Source: Bradyrhizobium iriomotense (GTDB taxonomy: Bacteria > Pseudomonadota > Alphaproteobacteria > Rhizobiales > Xanthobacteraceae). From it: a stretch of DNA of 64,000 nucleotides. The position numbers and the translations under genes were made by a program. The notes beneath the pieces were generated by a model that was not told the origin of the DNA, did no database searches, and saw only the letters and a program-made list of their open reading frames with translations. Location of the stretch: positions 1 to 64,000 of the forward strand of contig NZ_BSOW01000043.1 in assembly GCF_030160715.1 (NCBI RefSeq). The letters run 5' to 3'. Shown piece by piece: positions 63,265-64,000 of this stretch; within the stretch, counting starts at the first letter, position 1; each line of letters opens with the position of its first letter.

Positions 63265-64000
63265 ATGGACGATCAAGCAAAATGCCCGTTCACGGGCGGA
63301 AAACCAGCACCCTCGAACCGCGAGTGGTGGCCGAACCAACTGGATGTTCAGGTCCTGCACCGGAATTCCGATCTCTCGGATCCGATGGACAAGGACTTCG
63401 ATTATGCCAAGGAATTCAAGACGCTCGACCTGAATGCGGTCGTCAAGGACCTGCATGCCCTGATGACCGAGTCCCAGGAGTGGTGGCCGGCCGATTTCGG
63501 TCACTATGGGGGCCTGATGATCCGCATGGCCTGGCACAGCGCCGGCACGTACCGCATCACCGACGGTCGCGGCGGCGCCGGTGCCGGTCAGCAGCGCTTC
63601 GCACCGCTGAACAGCTGGCCCGACAACGCCAACCTCGACAAGGCGCGCCGGCTGTTATGGCCGATCAAGCGGAAGTACGGCCGCAAGATCTCGTGGGCCG
63701 ACCTGATGGTTCTCGCCGGCAATGTCGCGCTGGAGTCGATGGGCTTCAAGACGTTCGGTTTCGCGGGTGGCCGCGCCGACGTCTGGGAACCGGAAGAATT
63801 GTATTGGGGTCCCGAAGGCACCTGGCTGGGCGATGAACGCTATAGCGGCGAACGCCAGCTCGCCGAGCCGCTCGGCGCGGTGCAGATGGGCCTCATCTAC
63901 GTCAATCCGGAAGGCCCGAACGGCAAGCCGGATCCGACTGCCGCGGCAAAGGACATCCGGGAGACCTTCTTCCGCATGGCGATGAACGACGAGGAAACCG
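63265..64000 (+). CDS. katG: Catalase-peroxidase KatG, N-terminal part
   Basis: 245 residues of a catalase-peroxidase that continues beyond the window. MDDQAKCPFTGG opens it; LMIRMAWHSAGTYRITDGRGGAG holds the active-site Arg, the Trp of the Met-Tyr-Trp cross-link and the distal His, and LIYVNPEGPNG holds the cross-linked Tyr. The start ATG has GAGGAGG upstream. Divergent from oxyR. Confidence 0.97.
   Translation, partial: MDDQAKCPFTGGKPAPSNREWWPNQLDVQVLHRNSDLSDPMDKDFDYAKEFKTLDLNAVVKDLHALMTESQEWWPADFGHYGGLMIRMAWHSAGTYRITDGRGGAGAGQQRFAPLNSWPDNANLDKARRLLWPIKRKYGRKISWADLMVLAGNVALESMGFKTFGFAGGRADVWEPEELYWGPEGTWLGDERYSGERQLAEPLGAVQMGLIYVNPEGPNGKPDPTAAAKDIRETFFRMAMNDEET

Overview
The window is a chromosomal segment of a slow-growing alphaproteobacterium, almost certainly Bradyrhizobium or a very close relative. 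The evidence is the high GC content, the ROSE-controlled small heat-shock gene, an Irr regulator with the N-terminal Cys29-Pro30 haem motif, the divL/tsaE-amgK/murU/addBA order, the trpFBA-accD-folC order, and several families of palindromic intergenic repeats. Most of it is ordinary core genome; the accessory parts are the first 16 kb (stress genes, two carbohydrate or glycerophosphate import systems) and 57-62 kb (a broken autotransporter and a pair of secreted orphans).

Layout. 1-1000: tail of an IS630-type transposase, then a DUF1150/Hsp20 heat-shock pair behind a RpoH-like promoter and a ROSE-type RNA thermometer. 1.0-9.3 kb: a catabolic cluster of unknown substrate (TIM-barrel protein, RidA, lactonase-like amidohydrolase, two permeases, ATPase and binding protein of a ribose-type ABC importer, IclR regulator). 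9.3-13.5 kb: ugpBAEC. 14-17.4 kb: CaiB/BaiF CoA-transferase, divergent ohr/ohrR, a GIY-YIG protein, tRNA-Ala(GGC), a FYDLN-acid protein. 17.6-23.9 kb: aroA, cmk, rpsA, sppA, ihfB, a LapA-domain protein. 23.9-29.9 kb: trpF-trpB-trpA-accD-folC with 4-base overlaps, then a phosphoesterase. 30-44.6 kb, all on the minus strand: trxA, addA, addB, murU, a PilZ protein, a tsaE-amgK fusion, divL, dut, coaBC. 44.6-47.9 kb: ubiB and ubiE (minus), mutM (plus). 48-53.3 kb: orphan ParA, a degenerate trypsin-fold protein, a ThiF/MoeB-type protein, a D-2-hydroxyacid dehydrogenase, an SH3-domain protein. 53.4-57 kb: irr divergent from fabA-fabB-fabI. 57-62 kb: frameshifted autotransporter, GST, two secreted paralogues, a GNAT protein. 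62.2-64 kb: oxyR divergent from katG, which runs off the window.

How the genes work together. Three oxidant systems are visible (ohr/ohrR, oxyR/katG, trxA), and irr links iron status to its neighbourhood. The tsaE-amgK fusion and murU form the anabolic peptidoglycan-recycling route to UDP-MurNAc. DivL carries Tyr in place of the phospho-accepting His, as in Caulobacter DivL. The most unusual object is coaBC: its N-terminus is a ribbon-helix-helix domain like antitoxin FitA, and directly upstream of its start codon lies a perfect palindrome made of the half-site known from the fitAB operator. This suggests that a coenzyme A biosynthesis enzyme has captured an antitoxin DNA-binding domain and may repress its own gene.

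Four copies of a 125-145 bp palindrome-ended repeat, plus three other repeat types, occupy most of the larger gaps.
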